This document shows positions 1 through 13,400 of a DNA stretch of 64,000 bases, one piece after another. Numbering within the stretch: the first letter of the stretch is position 1; every line of letters begins with the position of its first letter. Under the pieces are notes generated by a model, which did no database searches, was not told the DNA's origin, and saw only the letters and a list, made by a program, of their open reading frames with translations. A program made the translations under genes and the position numbers. The stretch spans positions 309,767 to 373,766 of the forward strand of contig NW_019091572.1 in the NCBI RefSeq assembly GCF_001949145.1, in the 5' to 3' direction. This stretch comes from Acanthaster planci (taxonomy: Eukaryota; Echinodermata; Asteroidea; Valvatida; Acanthasteridae).

Positions 1-412
1 GTCTTAATCGATTCTAATTCAAGATATTTTAAATCTTGTAAATCATAAAATATAAATAATATTTCCATAAGCATACATATCTGATTCATTTGATATTTTG
101 GAGACATCTGGTAACGTTTATGCCAAATTCAGGCTTTAAGTGTGAATGGTGTGAGTACTAGCCGTACGAACATTTGTCAAATTAAATGTGGATCCATGTC
201 CCTTTTTTCGTCTTCTAATTTTTGTTGGTCAGCCGTGATACCCTTTTGGAAGAACGTTTTTCTGTATTTAAAAGTATTCTTGGTAGCAAAACCAAAAGCT
301 GGGATAGGATATCAATTTTTTGTTGTAAAATATAGGAATCAGCCCATTTGCTCATTTTGGGCGCAATGAACATGTTGCTAGGCTAGAATGATCTCTTGCA
401 CATCCTGCTTAC
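1..412. other. Left-edge intron of the same gene
   Basis: AT-rich sequence left of the last visible exon. I see no exon, repeat or RNA gene in it. The next exon should begin with two bases completing a split glycine-type codon. Confidence 0.5.
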
Positions 413-1492
413 CTGAATAACCTAGCTGCTGCCTCTCTGTAATATTGATGGTGTGCCACGGTACGATTTGATCACCCCAGATTTCAGGCCCAAACCCAAC
501 GCCTTCCTTTTGCACCAAAATGACCGAGTCGTCGTACACCACGGCCGAGGCGCGCAGTACGTGCGGGTGGCTGGTAAAGGTGAAGTCTGGCGTGATGCGG
601 CCCTTCGGAAGGGTGATGTCGAAGGTCGGGAGGCTGCAGGTTGCCGTTGAGGAGCCACCTCCGTTGTTCACGGCATAAACAGTGAAGTGGAGAGGACGTC
701 CTCCAAGTAGAGTCTATTACAAAGTATTGTTTATTAGTTACACATTTTGCAGAAACACTTTTGTGGTGTAAGGGAAGTCCTAAAATATGGCTTGTGCAGG
801 CACAGGTGCAAAGTAAAAACAAGTAGCATTTCAAAGGAAAATCTCGAGGACGCTTTTTTAAATCTTTGCTCTTCTAAAAACCTATAAAAATGTAATTCGG
901 TGAGAGATCCAGAACGCTGTAAAGGCGGATTGGGGTAAGGTACAGTCTTTTAGGGCCAAGTGATCAGGTGAAGTTGATAAATACAAACATGCAGTAGAAA
1001 TGCAGGGACGGGTCTGCGTCAGACCCTATGTTAATTTCGTAATTTCGTATTTGTGCCTTAAGTTTTCGAAAACATCTTCACAGTAACAATTTACAGCAAA
1101 AAAATCATCATAATCTGCCAGAGAAACGTTGATTGGTCCAAAGTTAATGGGTCTTTGCTTTTTCTTGGGGTGAAAACACAAAACGGTGCCCCAGAAAGTC
1201 TGAGCCGTGTTATCAAATTTACCATTCTACAAAATTGCGCAAATCATGAATGCTTCTAGCTAAGATAACTCCATACTTGCGTAATGATCGCCGACGGTCC
1301 TCCAAACTCGGTATTGGAGACCACGTCACTGGCTCCAGGGGCTGTCCCAACCTGGTAGAAGAACGTTACCAAGCTCTTGTCATCGAATGCTACTATCTCA
1401 AGCTGAAAGGCCGGCTCCGTGTAGTCCAGTCCAGGAACTTGTTCAACACCGCAGGCATTCTTGCCGACTACAATATTCCTAGTCAACCCACC
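413..1492 (-). CDS. Exons 77-78: fibronectin-III-like modules
   Basis: Exons 1,277-1,492 and 413-713. The reading FQLEIVAFDDKSLVTFFYQV, then GTAPGASDVV and PLHFTVYAVNNGG, and later RASAVVYDDS follows a beta-sandwich pattern. F-x-D-x-x-S-x-[IV]-x-x-F-x-x-x-[VI]-G-[ST]-x-P-G followed by Y-x-[VA]-N-x-x-G is common in repetitive FN3/Ig-like extracellular modules of marine invertebrates. One full module and the start of a second are visible, so more copies probably follow outside the window. The last donor (gtaagc, 412 leftwards) is strong. Confidence 0.6.
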
Positions 1493-4400
1493 CTTATAGG
1501 GGAACATAAATGAAGAAGAGCAGGAGTTTTGAGAGAATCAGACATTTCCATTTCTCAGAAATGTATTGCTGTGCAGCGTACTTTGTGAAGGCGAAACAAT
1601 GAAAGGTCACTCTAAAAAAAACAAATCCTTTATAAATCCACTCCAAAAGAGTGAAAACCACGCTAAATGAGTAGAAATCAGTATAAATGATGAGTTTTTC
1701 CCCCGAGGTTTTCTTGAATGGCTCCTGGGGGCAGTGAAACGTGCAGTTTTGAGTGGTTTTCACTCTCTTGCAGGGAGAGAGTTCACCGATGTGCCCCGTA
1801 AAGGAACCATTAATTAATATCATTCTGGGGGTAAAAGACCAAAGGTAATACGTGTGCCTGGCCGAAATTAAAACACATTAAACCTAAACACTCTGATTTA
1901 CCAAATGCAAAATAAAACAACACAAAGTGCTGTCTTATGTGTAATATAAGATCAGGTTGAACAGTTTACCACTGGTGTGGAGTACTCTTCAATCTCTGGT
2001 GGCGATTTATCTGGTTGCCTGGTGTGAATATCAAATATGTTTCTGTGTATTGCTGGAGCCTGATAACGCCACAGCTCCACTGAAAACAAGGTTATTCTCC
2101 CAAAGAATGGGATTTTCAGTATCACCTTAGCTCGCAGACGGATTATTAGGGGAATCATTTCAATGTCCAGTTTTACCCTGAATAGGGGAAAGAGAAAGGG
2201 GTATTTAAGTAATTTTCTACGGTCCTCACGATCGAATAAACAAACTATAATTCCAAGCGATTCCAATCTCTAAATATATTCATATCACATCTGGTTTTCT
2301 GAGCAGAAAGGACATTTTTTTGGATTGCCATGCTTGGCAATTGAGAATTGGGATACTTTTTAGTAGAATCAATTAAGTATAATGTGCATGCATTTACTGC
2401 AGTGCCTTGTAGGGTGCTAGAGCGAAAGAAAGCACTCCATAAGACTTCAGCGATACCCCATAACAATTCACAACACAAATTCAGGTTTTTGGAATTGATT
2501 CAAAAGATATACTAGAGGAATTTCAAAGTAACACTTGTCTCTCACTAAGGGATATATTTTATGCATGGACTATTTGGCTGAAACTTCAACGCAGGAAAAA
2601 ATGATTAAAATGGGAGCGCTCTGGAAAATGTTTTTTACACACTAACTTCTTGTACGCGAGAACAAAGGATATACCCAACGCGCAAACAAAGGAAAGTGCT
2701 TGTTTTGTGATGAGGATTTTTCTCAGAACAGGTCAGCTTGATTTTCTCAAATAGTGGGCGCTGGAAGAGAAACAGAGACCAGCGGCTGGCACGTTGGGCT
2801 AACGTTACATTGTGGATGTGTGAAATATTTCCCGATTTTTGAAACAATTTCACCTGTGTAGTGGAATTTGTCGGTTTGGATTGTGTGCGGCAACATTGAG
2901 AGGAAAATTCCAGGACATCATAGTTGATTGCTCAGGTTAAAAGAGGGCTCAGAGTCCAAAAGGGTGGGTCTTCAGAATTAACAATACAAAAACAAAGGGA
3001 AGTCTACCCAAAGAAAGGTATGCGTGAGTAATTGTTCTTCAGATCCACGAAACTCTCAGATCCACGAAATTCTTGCTTGTTCAGCCTACTGCATATCCGA
3101 TGCAAGACGCCCCCACTTACCCAACATCCAGCGGGAACTTGGAAAACAGAATTTCAGTTACTGTCGGGAACTTAGTGTGGAGCACATCGGCAATCAGTTC
3201 CAACTCCCCATGAAGGACAAACCCGATGGAGACACTACCTCTTACATATGCGCCAACCACTGGTGTTATTCCAGCCTAGGGAGATAACAAACCAGTCAAA
3301 TTATCCATTACATAATACCTTTAAGCTGTTTCTAAGCAGTGAAAAATCCAGTGAGGAGATGTAATACGGGTCTTAGACAACTAAGATCGAAGATTTGCAG
3401 TCGGCTAAAACCTCGTGCGCTGTTTGTGCATTATTGTTCTACACAGATTAAAAGCTGAATTCCGAAAAGAACAAATTAGAGTTGGTTGTTGAATATACCA
3501 GGAAACAAACTGGCCAGATTAAAACAGCATCAGTTGCCAATGACAGTTGTGTGTGATGATTAAGTTTTAAAATGAATTCAAGTTAGCAGGTAAAATGTTC
3601 ACTTTTATATTTACTTTTGTTAACTTTCATTTGACAACTCACGCAGAGTTGTATTGCATTTTATTGTATTTGAAGTACTTGTATTTTGAACTGTTTCAAC
3701 AGGTCGTTTAAACAGTGAGGTAATCTCTAAATTAGCAATTAGCTGCACAAAGATGGGTACTCCCAAGGGAGCAAAGATGTTTTTTAGGAAAGATAAGGGA
3801 TCCGACAAGCAGCGAGGTGAGTGCCCATTGAAAAATTATGTTAAATGCACAAAACAAGTCATGTTCATGATATATTATTACAAAAACATTTATCGAGATA
3901 CAACTGCAGGAAAAATTCATCCAGTACCGTTGCTTTCATGGATACAAGGGCGACTGACACCGGAATCTCCATATCAAAGAAACCTCCAGCATCAATGCCT
4001 GAAACAAAAGAAGGAAAAATATGCAGTAGAGGTCAACTCATACCAAGTTAAAGGTCGATTTTGAAATTGCACACGTTAACATTGTTTGTTACCCACAGGC
4101 GTTGCTCAAAGATATACAACGCACGTAATAACTTGTAAGGAGAGCAGTGGTGCTCAGCACGTTTGTGTACTGTTGCTCCCAATGGGCTTTATAAAACATA
4201 ATTGGACAACTGAACATAGAGCCACTAGAATAGCTTTATCTAAAACTGAGCAAATGACTGTTTCTGGCTGACTACTCCAGGCAATAATGAATTCACACTG
4301 GGCAGCTGATCCTGACCAAGCCTACAAAGGTTGTGTTCTTCAGATGTCTGCACTGGTTAAAAGGAGATCGTGGGCTCGATTCTCACTAGAGTAGTCTGGA

Positions 4401-7400
4401 TTAAAAAGATATTTCCAAAGGTTCCAAAAGTTTTTGAGAGAAATGTCGTAATGGGCCGACGCATGTAGGCGTATTTTAATTTAGTCGTTGAATCCCCCAC
4501 TTTGTGTCTCAATTAAACTGACTGCAGTGCTTGCTTCACCGTGTTTAAAGGGTTTTGTTTCTTTTTCAGTTTTATTAAGCTTAAGCAGATGTTATATTTC
4601 TTGAGCAAAACGACAATATCAATTGGAGCATACACATCCTACGTTAAAGCAGTTTCAATGGAACAAAATGCAATCATTTAGATTTTTAAGCCACTGAGAA
4701 AGTAAACTTTAGGTTCACAGTCTGAACGGTGATTAATCAAACAGTGCAGTAGTTCCGGGGGGGCAGAAACATCATTCTATGGAAATGTTGATTAAAAAGA
4801 CGTTTGAGAAATAAATCATACTGAAAATTAAAATTATGGTTTTTTTTGGCAGATAGAATTCATTGCAGAACACGGAAGCATTACAGGTACATCCATGGAC
4901 AGGAAGATAATCGAAAAAACTTGAAAGGAAAATCATGGGTTGAACAAAAGAGGCCAATTTCATTGAGATCGCCAGCAAAATACATACATAATTACATACC
5001 CTCACCTCTCTGGTTAAGAACGCACTGAGGGAACAGTAACCCAATGAATATTACTTTTTGGTAGAGGAAACAGCCTCTCCTATAGAGGCCACTGGCGCCT
5101 TTAAGGGTGTAATTTTATTTTCGTCCAAATGCTAAAACCATATGTTATACCCTACCCCTGTTCATTTAGTCACTTTAAAGCCAGGGCCTCCCCTGGCCAA
5201 ACAATTTTTAAAAATCTAGCCAGCCTCCATCCAGCGAATTCCCATAGGACTGCGTGTTAACTGGCCTCATGTGTTATACTGGGGATAATTTACGAAGACG
5301 GTGGCTGGGCCCGCAGTGGAATGTTTTTTTATCACTGTTGACAGCTGTCAGGAACTTGTCAGAGGCCTGTTTCGGCTACCTTTGAAGTGTTATTTTGGTT
5401 GGGGGGTGTTGTGGCTTGGTGGGCACGTGGCAAGGCCCCCCCCCAATCTAAACAGTCTGGGAAATGAGGCCCCCCTCGCTATTTGCGGGTTGTACGAACT
5501 GTAGACACTGGGGGACAACCACTGAAGTATTTAAATGCCTTTAGGAAGGACCCTGGGCTCTGAAATCCGAGAAATGATACGGCCTCTCCAAACGAGCAGC
5601 TCCAGCAACCATGTAAAAAATCGGACATAAAAGCGTAGCTGGAAGAATTGAAAACAGGATTGAATGGAAAAGAGAGTCACTGGAAACAGGCAACTTGTTC
5701 AAAAGAGGGACTCAGCCCGAGTGAGGAACTTGCTTGATTGAAACAATACCTCTCAAAAAAGGGAAAAAATCATTGTATTTTATTTTAAAAAATCAATAAA
5801 TTAAAAAAAACATTAAGTGAAAGTGAAATGAAATAACATAAATTCTTTTCATCGTTTCCCCCTTTCTTTCCTATTATGTTGCAATGAAATACAAATGCTC
5901 AATGATATCACTTCCAAACTTAGCTGATCATCTATTAAAAAGATCACAGATTTTTTTCCAAACTGACTGCGGTATGGCCACGGGGTGCATGCGTGGGTGC
6001 TCTTTCCAGAATTTGAAATAACTGTCAATAGAGGGCGCCGTCATTCACGGGGATCAATAATTATGAGCTTATGCCAATGCATCCAATGTCTTTCTGTAGC
6101 CACACTGAAAACCCATGAGGACTCTAAATAAGTTCCAGAGCCTTGTTAAATTGTTTGAATTGTTTGAATTGATGAGTGAGTGAAAAACCACTATGCACTA
6201 ATACCTTCAGTTGTACAGAAAAGCAAGACGCATTGTCTGAAGAAGGCACACTTTTCCATGAAATTGACCAAAGAAAGTGTCATATAGGTTTAATATATCT
6301 TTAAGAGGAATATAAACTTAGTTGCACAAAATGTGTATCTAAAAAACCCCAAAATGAACTTTTCATAAGAGAAAACTCAAAATATGGAGGACCTGATTTT
6401 TTGATCCTAGCAGAATCTTTCTCAATGGCAAAATGAGGAAAAAATTCCGCTAGGATCAAAACATCAGGCCCTCCATGTTTTGAGATTTGTATTTTAGGTC
6501 AGTGTAGTCAGCAAGCCGTTTGCAGCAGTTCTGTATTACATGTCTTTGGAAAAAAAAAAGTTGAAACTTACTGAATTCCAGGTAGATAAATCCACCGACT
6601 GGTATTCCCCAGCGAAGAGGGGGAAACAACTTGGCATGCCTCCTGGGGAAGGGAATTGTCCCGCTTAAGACGACATCAAACTGTGCAAAGTCGTCCCCTG
6701 CCTTGCCGTTAATGACGACGTCAATAAACTCTTCAATCTGCAATATATAAGTAGAATTTCTAAATTCTCTTTGCAGAAATTAATAGAAAAATCTGAAGAA
6801 ACTTTAGCTTACAATGGGTCCCATTATGCAAGTAATCAGCCTCAAAACCCAGTTCTTCTTCGTTAGTCTTTTATCAAGGCTTTGCAATTAAATCGTAACG
6901 GGCATTGAAGCTTTTCGTAAACGGATGTTTAATTCGTGTCCAGGTCAAAGATGGTACAGAAATTCACGAGCTTCCACCAAAAACACGAGGCAACACTTTT
7001 GTACCCATGAATGCTTCTTTGCTAGGGTAGGTATTTCCTCTTCGAAGCCAAATCCNGACTCACAAAGGTCCTGAAGAGAGCACGTAGATCTTTCATCAGC
7101 TCAACCACACTGAAAGGGTCGATGTTCTGAAGATCCAGCGTTGCTTCCAACTCCCCAATGGTCATGTTGGCGATACGCTGACCGAGAGCATCAAGACCCT
7201 TCTCTGTTGGAGGTCAGATGTCCAAAATTGATGTCCAAACAGTGATTCAATAAATAAGTTGATATACCTCATTGGTTAAATGTATTGGCAAGTGCATTTT
7301 TTACATTTACAATATTTAAACTCCTCCATGTTCTTTCTTGAGGCACCGTTTCAGCAACGTAACCCAAATACGATAGTGCCCTTTGTAAGGGGTTTTGTCA

Positions 7401-10400
7401 TCCGATTTGACATGAACATTTTGCTGTAGGAACATAATTTTGAGATAACTTTGCTGTCAGGGCCTGAAGCCAAGAAGTCACCAATGGAGGAAAACTTGAG
7501 ACAGCGCATTTTTATACATTGTGCCGACCTCTGGCAAATGTGGAGCTGCAATAAAAGCGATATTGAGGTTGCGCTCAGGAATTACATCACAGATACTGTT
7601 ACTTGTAAGTACGCACGTTTTAACTGACATGAAAATTCTCCGAATACCATTGAAATGGTTAAATAAAATTAATGTGCATTTTGTAGTATTTTTAAGAATT
7701 AACTTGCAAACGTTCTCATAGAACTTTTCCCCGATTTCAAAATGCTTATTAAGTTTCAATATCTTTGCTCAGCAACAGGTCAAGTGTATGACTTAGTCAC
7801 ACTTCAAAATGGCCTAATATAAACCTTTCAATACCATCTTTCATCACTGTCATGAATTAGAGACAAACTCAAAAAGAGTTGAAATTCTGCTGGACATTTT
7901 ATTGACAGTGCCGAAGATTTCTTTCCATTCCTTTCGGTGGAATGTGACGCAGCGTAACTACAGGAAGTCATGAACAAATTAAGCAGCTAGCCCCAATCCC
8001 ATGTTTTCTGAATGTTGTTCTAAAAGCATACGAATAAAAAGGGTAACCTCCAGCTCTACAATAATTCTCTGGCATCCTTTTACTGGCTTCAACTTTTTGT
8101 ATATTTTCTACCTACGTGTTAAGCCTCCACCGATGATGATATTTCCCTGCCACGTGTCTGAGTCAGCGCCAGGTGCCAGACTGATACCAAACAAACTCTC
8201 TCCCCCTGGGAAAATACAATAGAAACTACTTCAAATGTCATCGATTACTAGAGGAAGAGGGTAATCGCTTGAGTAGCTTTCCTCACCTTTATACCCAGCG
8301 ACCTGCTTTGAATCAGGGTAATACGGCAATATGTGGAATGGGTTTTCAGTACCCCACCAGATTTCTATGTGTTTCCTTAACATATTTGTCCAGAGTTTTA
8401 CTCCTACCTATAAAATTGTAAGAAAATGTATTCTCCATACTTCCAGCTCTTCTACAAAGAGTCTCAAATGGAAATAAGCCAAACATTTTATGAGCTATCA
8501 TTATGCCAAATAAGTAAGAAAGTAACTATCTACCAATAATCGCACTAGTTACGTTTTGATTGTAAAAACACGCCCCAAGAGCCCCAGATTACTGATCAAC
8601 ACTCGTTCATAATCCACTCATCATTTTGGGCACTACCTGAAGTCAACGAGACGGAGAGGTCTCTTCTCCTTCTTCTTGTAACTCGAGTTTCATCTTCCTC
8701 GCCGAAGATGAGAAGAGCCATAGAGCGACGGCTTTCCGTGCCCGAATCAGCAACCCCTGCCATAACAAAAGTACATTTGTATTCGCATTTTTGTAAACTC
8801 AGCTCTGCCTTGCAAGGTAAAAGCCAAGCAATAAAGGAACTGATACTTCTACTGGGGAGCTAGGCTGGCCTTGTGAGGCACCCTGGTACAGTGGTTCTTT
8901 CTTCAACTTTGGGTTCTGATCCAACCCAGGCTAAGGTGCTTAATACCGTTTCCGTGCTTAATCGCATGTTTGACATGGAGTATAAGTATAAACGTCTGTG
9001 CGTGAGAGCTGGCACGTGTATGATGCCGGTAAAAAATTCGAATCTTGCACAGTGCAAGGAAAACATAAATCACTATTGTGGGGTGCCTCGTAAGTGTTTT
9101 GCTGATTAAACATGTTCTGGATTCCTTAAAATTTCCAGGGTACTAGGACTTTGTTTAAAATTGAGTAAGTGGATTCGAAATTCATTTGAAACGAACACTA
9201 TACATGCTGTCCAACTAACTTGGCTTGACAGCCTTTTCCGGCTGAAGCTTTGTCATGATGTTGTCCTCCGCTGAATACGAATTGGCGTCTCCCTGAAGAA
9301 TGGCCCTAAAATAGTCCCTGGCCTTGTCTACAGCGTTAGCTGTGAGGTCTTCCATGCTGTCCGTTCCCTCAGCAGAGTCGCTGGCGCTGTGCAGGAACAG
9401 AACAAAGAAATCAGTAATAAGATTGACATTCATACGGACCGGAAAATATATTAAAGTGAAGATCGGGCAGCAAGTTTTTGAAACAGACTTGATGATATGA
9501 AATGCCTTTGAAGAGTGTAATCATTAATCTGTAAAAACTATGTAGCCACCCATCAATCTATGCAACCTCCCAAACTCTACGTTTGGTTTTTTCGATAGAT
9601 AAAGGGGAATTTCACAAACAATGCTTCACTGAAATATTCATACCTTTCTCATTAAAGATGACTTCTGAAAATTTTGTTCTGCAGATTTTCAGACAGAAAG
9701 TGCGTTTAAAAGATTAGACCTGGGCGCATGTTGGCACCAAAGATTTCAATGAGTTGAAGAAATTGCCTAAGGACAGTATTTTTCAAAACATACGTTCTGA
9801 AGAACTTAATGCAGTGGTACAAATAGGCCGATGATTTTTACAAGTAGAATTGCTCAGTCCATACTCACAGTTCCTCGACACTTCTTCTCCTCCTTCTTGT
9901 GCTGCTGCCTCCATCTTGATCACTACACCCTGAGAACATGGCATCTTGGAGAATGACGGTAGGATCATTACATGTATCCCGCCAACAGAGACTGATGTCC
10001 AAATCCACATCATAGACAGAACTGTGTGGGCGCTCTATATTGTACCTTTAATGGACGAAGATATAATGTATATAGGAAAATATGATTGACTGAACAACAT
10101 GGTAAGATCTCGGCAAGCTTTGGTGTCTTGATCGTCTCTTGCTCACCAAACCTATCCACGTGGAACAGATAATCAAGTCACGAGCCATGTGACGAGTTAA
10201 GGCATTGGTTTGTATAATCTAATCCGCCTATGAATTTATTATGATTTCCTTCAGACTGGACATAATTGCCATGGACATATGACTGTATCAACTACAAACT
10301 AATGTGAAATTAAGACTGGGTGTTCCATCCGGCAAAATAACTTTCCACCAACCCACTCGACACGCCTGTCCTTAGTTTAGTGAGACTGACCTTACCTGAT

Positions 10401-13400
10401 TTTTACAACTCCAAGCTTTTTCTCAAAGGAATGAGCTGGTGAGATAATAAGATATAAATCAAGAGTAGAACATTCGCACTTGATGAAAAAAGCGTTAGGC
10501 AACATTAAAAACTTGTATATAAAACAGGTATTTGAAATTTCAGGCTATCACCGTTCCACAGATATAGGATTGGGAATTCTTGCATGCCAACTAGTCATTA
10601 AACATAATGACATCAAGTTTTATTCACATGTGCGATTTCCTATGTGGGCTTAATGGATCGTTTTTCGCCTCACTGCTAAAGGAAAACGCAAATGTAAGAA
10701 AAGCACGACGTCATTGTGTTAGAGTCCTACAAGGAAATGTCATTCTTAGGGAACATGCATTGATGAGAAGATAGTGCTAACAATAATGAGAAAAAACTGG
10801 GAATTTAATTCAATTAATGTTCAGTGCTTGCATTTCAGTAATGGAAAATTCAGTTGAGCCCCATGGCCAAGACTTACATCAAGATTACCTTCAGTCGAGA
10901 TCTGGAACACTCTCAGTGTTTGTATGTTTTGAATTCTGAGACACGATTTCTCGTCAAGATATGAATCCATAGAGACACTCACGAATGCTACAATTTTTCG
11001 CAACTGTTCAACAAGACACAAAAGAAATCGTCCAAAAAAGACATCTCACTTACTCTGAAGTAGTTGAATGCCTAGCACCTCTTCATGACTCCACTTCTCA
11101 AATCCAAACGAGAAAGTCTGAGCACAGGGGTCTAGCTTCGCCCAGAGGGAAAATGACCTCTGGACAATGCCCAGGTCAAAGTTCAAGCAGCAGCTGACCC
11201 CAAGACATGACTGATCCAGGGAGCAGTACGACGCAACGGATGATGGTAGAGAAAGGGAACTGCAACTTCCTGTAATAATGTAATCTGTTTTTAATTTTTT
11301 TCCTTTCATGTTGAAGCACTGGGTGAAAGTGAATCTCGAGTTCGTGACGAATACAGACTTCCAGGGCTATGGCTGCTGTCCAATTTGCGCCAGGATTTTC
11401 CAATGGGCGAAGACTCACACCTAGCTCTAGAAAACAGATTTGGGTGCAGCCTCAACCTTGAGGTATCTATGAATTGCTAACCACAATAGGACAATTCAAA
11501 CCGATTGATAAGTAGCCAGGTCCAACACCAATCCGTAACAAGTCCAATTTAAAAAAAAGCGCCAGTAAATCTAAAAATCAAGTAAAAACTTTCAAGTGAT
11601 GGCTCAACAGAAATATTTTTCAATTGAAAACTTGACAACCCATCATTGGTGTATGACCTACATCCGATGACGTGATGTTGACTTGACTTCAGGATAGCTC
11701 AGAAAAGAAAAAAAGTTTATTCGGAGGCATGTGAGCAGCCGTAGTGCAGGTACCTTCAAAAACTTCTTATCTTAATGCTTCACCTACTGGATTTAAAATT
11801 GGTAAAATTGAACCATTAACTCAATGAGTTAAAGCGGCACAAGTGAATATAGTTTTGATATAATATCCGTAACATGCCTGTGTTTCTTGGTGTGATCTGC
11901 TCCGGTGGACCAGTGCATTCCTGTGGTAAGAGCACATCAGCACTGACACCAAGACGGTTCACCACTAGACCACTTGCCAAATCTCGAACATCACCTGGAA
12001 ACATGGGGAAAAATTCAGTAATTGTAATAAGTGTCAGGAAAACCATTAGGCCTATCATTAACTTTTTTGAATAGAGTTGGATAAAGTTGGTTCTCAGTGA
12101 ACAAATACTTTATGGAGAGGGGCTTAGATAAACAGATTTTAATGTTAACCAGTTCAATTCAACTTGCTGCTTCTGTGTTAGTTCCGTTTTCAAGATCAAG
12201 TTTGCAAAACGTACCCAAATCCTGAGCCCACTCCAACGTCCGGTTTTGATTGCAGAATGGTATGGGTGCCATGAAGTCCTGGAGAACGACTATGTCTGGA
12301 GCACAGACTCCTGCAATGCAGAGATGGATGGAGAGGGAGAGGAGAAAGTTGCGATTGTCAGCGGTCTTATCGACGATGAAAGTGAGCAAGACAGCATCAC
12401 TCAGCCTTTCTCCTGCCACCTGGCCCCACGCGTAACTGGAGAAAGTGAAAAGAAAAAAGTATTCAGTGCTAAAATATAAACGATTTATCATTTTCAATAT
12501 TTGGAAGTTATCGAAATTCAGACTACTGGGATCCCTCAAAGGTATCAAAGCTAACACTGATCCCTGCGATAAAGTGGAAAACAAACCGTACCCCCAGTTG
12601 TCTAATAAAGGAAAATATGGCACTTCACGAATCATAGACTCCCAAAGGCAAAACATCTCGATGGTGGTGAGAGATAGGGATGGTTTCAAAAGTTCAATAG
12701 ACACCAACACAAAGATGGCACGATAATTTGTCCATTCAGATAAAAACTACTCAAATGTACTTAGCACCATATAGCATAAAACTGTTTCAAATGCGCTGTC
12801 TGACACAGAGCCCCTTGTAGGTAGTAACAAGCCCCCCATTCTGATACGGAGTAAAACTCTTGATTATAATTTTTGGTCGCGTTATACCTGAGAAGGGTGA
12901 CATTGTAACTCCAGTTTTCAAACCCCACACTCAGCTTGAAATCACAGGGGTCAACAGTCAGCCATGCCCTCAAGGTTCGACTAGTGACACCAAGGTCTGC
13001 TAACAGACAGCACTCCACCCCTAGGCAGGCATCTGAATAGTGACATACACCTCCCGACTGAAGGGTAGGCAGAGAGGGAAGATGTGGACATTCTAAAGGG
13101 GAAAAAAGAACAAATGAATTATTTATTGAGGCAAACCTATACCAGTACAAATCTTAAATGGCAGGTTTTTCCCATGGGCAACTTATGGCAGAGTAGCCCA
13201 AAGAAAGTAAAAGAATGGTCACATGATCATACAGCTGGTATTTTGTAGGAAATATTCGTTGGTTTAAAGAGGGGAAACAGTACATATACGGATCCACGGT
13301 CCTAGCCCTTACCTTCAGACTGTCTTGGTTGGAATACAGGAGGGCACGGTAAGGCTGAGATTAGAAGAGATGGTAAGCCAAGGGCCTGAGCCACAGTCTG

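Larger units (their letters stand above)
3260..6571. other. 3.3-kb intron holding repeat debris
   Basis: This intron separates two exons of the C-terminal region. It holds a worn tRNA-Leu-like piece near 4.3 kb, one copy of a dispersed element (5.07-5.60 kb) and a short hairpin (6.38-6.48 kb). Otherwise I see AT-rich unique sequence. Confidence 0.5.

Noticed and set aside
3753-4064. Plus-strand 103-codon frame starting MGTPKGAKMFF with a donor-like GTGAGT after 21 codons
   Set aside because: Lies in an intron of the large gene, has no recognisable domain and no second exon I could join.
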